Below, in pieces: positions 63,249 through 64,000 of a DNA stretch of 64,000 nt. Location: assembly GCF_014863405.1 (NCBI RefSeq), contig NZ_JACZZA010000002.1, positions 186,001 through 250,000 on the forward strand. Direction: 5' to 3'. Origin of the DNA: Dyella acidiphila (GTDB taxonomy: Bacteria; Pseudomonadota; Gammaproteobacteria; Xanthomonadales; Rhodanobacteraceae). Numbering within the stretch: position 1 is the stretch's first letter; each line of letters opens with the position of its first letter. Under the pieces are notes generated by a model. That model did not search any database. It was not told the DNA's origin and was given only the letters and a program-made list of their open reading frames with translations. Both the position numbers and the translations under genes were made by a program.

Positions 63249-63578
63249 CCGCCGCTGCAGGTCAAGCCTGCGACACACATCCACTTGGGTCATTACCCGA
63301 CGCCCGCGGGGTGACGCAGCGAGTCAGCCCGGCCGGATCGCCCACCGGAATACCGCGCAGCGCCCTGGTCCTGCCGGCGCCCCGTATCAGGGAAAACAGA
63401 TACTTCCGCCAGCCTCATGCGGATGGTTTTCGATAGGTATGCCCTGCCGTCGCCGCGCCCGCGCTTGGCCCAGTTCCTGCTTGCTCTACGCCCGACGGCA
63501 CTACGCCGATAAAAACATACGCACGTGAACAATCTGCAGGTGGCATGGCCGCCCGCAGCCGGGTGCTCAGGGGGAGCG
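63249..63578. other. 330-nt intergenic region
   Basis: Nothing recognised. The part just before the next gene (63565-63580) carries CTCAGGGGGAGCG, similar to the leader of the Mrr-like gene at 28134. Confidence 0.4.
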
Positions 63579-64000
63579 GTGGCAAGGCGCAAAGACAGCG
63601 GAATCCCAATGGTCTCCGGCCTGCCGTGGCAAGCCGGCATCGTGCTCGGTGTGACCGGTTATGCCGCCGTGCGCTATGGCCTGGGCTGGTGCATGTCGAC
63701 CTTTGGCGGCCCGGTCGGGCAAACCCTGGGCACCACGCTGGCCGACGGCACCTATGCGCCGATCGCCTGGCTGCTGCTGGGCGCCTGCTGGCTGGCCGCG
63801 CTGATTTCGTTCCTGGACAACCGCCGCCGCCGCCATTTGCTGGGCATGCAGACCGGGCTGGGTGCACTGGGCGCGCTGGATTGGCGCACCTTCGAAATGC
63901 TGATGCGCGATACCTTCCGGCAGCAGGGTTACAGCGTGCGCGAAACGAGCATGGGCGGCAACGACGGCGGCGTCGACCTGATCCTGCACAAAGACGGCCG
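63579..64000 (+). CDS. Membrane-anchored Mrr-like protein, C-terminally cut by window edge
   Basis: The first 140 residues are present. The protein is homologous to that at 28134: GLPWQAGIVLGVTGYAAVRYG matches the first membrane segment, a longer periplasmic loop follows, a second membrane segment (APIAWLLLGACWLAALISFL) precedes a basic stop, and the Mrr_cat-like domain opens with WRTFEMLMRDTFRQQGYSV and reaches GNDGGVDLILHKDG. The catalytic Lys region is beyond the edge. The GTG at 63579 gives the same N-terminal length as the paralog; GTG 63525 and ATG 63609 are alternatives. Confidence 0.82.
   Translation, partial: MARRKDSGIPMVSGLPWQAGIVLGVTGYAAVRYGLGWCMSTFGGPVGQTLGTTLADGTYAPIAWLLLGACWLAALISFLDNRRRRHLLGMQTGLGALGALDWRTFEMLMRDTFRQQGYSVRETSMGGNDGGVDLILHKDG

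Overview
The window is gene-dense, high-GC chromosomal DNA from a gammaproteobacterium. It most resembles the Lysobacterales (Xanthomonadales), family Rhodanobacteraceae (Dyella/Luteibacter/Frateuria type). That placement is an inference from gene content (FabV enoyl reductase, multiple secreted chitinases, S10 and S53 peptidases, Spy-like and YXWGXW secreted proteins, a REP-associated tyrosine transposase, many c-di-GMP enzymes), GC-rich third codon positions and frequent GTG/TTG starts. I saw no rRNA, tRNA, CRISPR array, prophage or classical insertion sequence.

Layout. 1-5.4 kb: SelO (cut by the window edge), an RsmC-like/RsuA rRNA-modification pair and an OPT-family transporter. 5.5-14.6 kb: secreted and stand-alone metabolic genes (lipoprotein, S10 carboxypeptidase, GH18 chitinase, periplasmic methyltransferase-like protein, ThpR, SDR, DinB, YXWGXW protein, DUF3014). 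14.7-27 kb: sulfotransferase, a PAS-GAF-GGDEF cyclase, two duplicated modular chitinases, a VOC protein, a YhhS-type exporter, and a chemoreceptor transcribed with an EAL-CBS-GGDEF protein. 27-40 kb: two paralogous unknown proteins, a membrane-anchored Mrr-like nuclease, 2OG oxygenases, transporters, an ArsR/SRPBCC operon with paired operators, a REP-associated transposase, ChaA, hydrolases, a Spy-like protein and an orphan ExbD. 40-52.7 kb: phosphoesterase, LysR/SDR divergon, a ferritin-like/4Fe4S/CDGSH fusion protein, FabV, a beta-propeller protein, a creatininase-like protein, cupin, DksA-like zinc finger, GST and GIY-YIG proteins. 52.7-57.7 kb: a split borosin RiPP locus. 57.8-64 kb: sedolisin, a Tat-exported FAD oxidoreductase, an SPFH protein, a degenerate type II dehydroquinase-like protein, and the start of a second Mrr-like membrane protein.

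Main discovery candidate. At 52771-54037 a tetrapyrrole-methylase-fold protein closely resembles borosin alpha-N-methyltransferases of the split type (SonM of Shewanella oneidensis). It is followed by a 109-residue protein whose first ~55 residues look like the borosin-binding domain of SonA-type precursors. Together they form a candidate backbone N-methylation RiPP system. The precursor tail is very acidic and proline/serine-rich rather than a short hydrophobic core. The precursor lies 6 nt upstream of two duplicated TPR-GGDEF diguanylate cyclases, so the peptide system may be physically and transcriptionally tied to c-di-GMP signalling.

Other notable items are a promoter framed by two identical-architecture palindromes (31479-31535), a 145-bp dyad element before fabV, a 47-bp nested dyad between divergent genes (15807-15853), REP-type inverted repeats together with their likely transposase, and two homologous membrane-anchored Mrr-like proteins about 35 kb apart.
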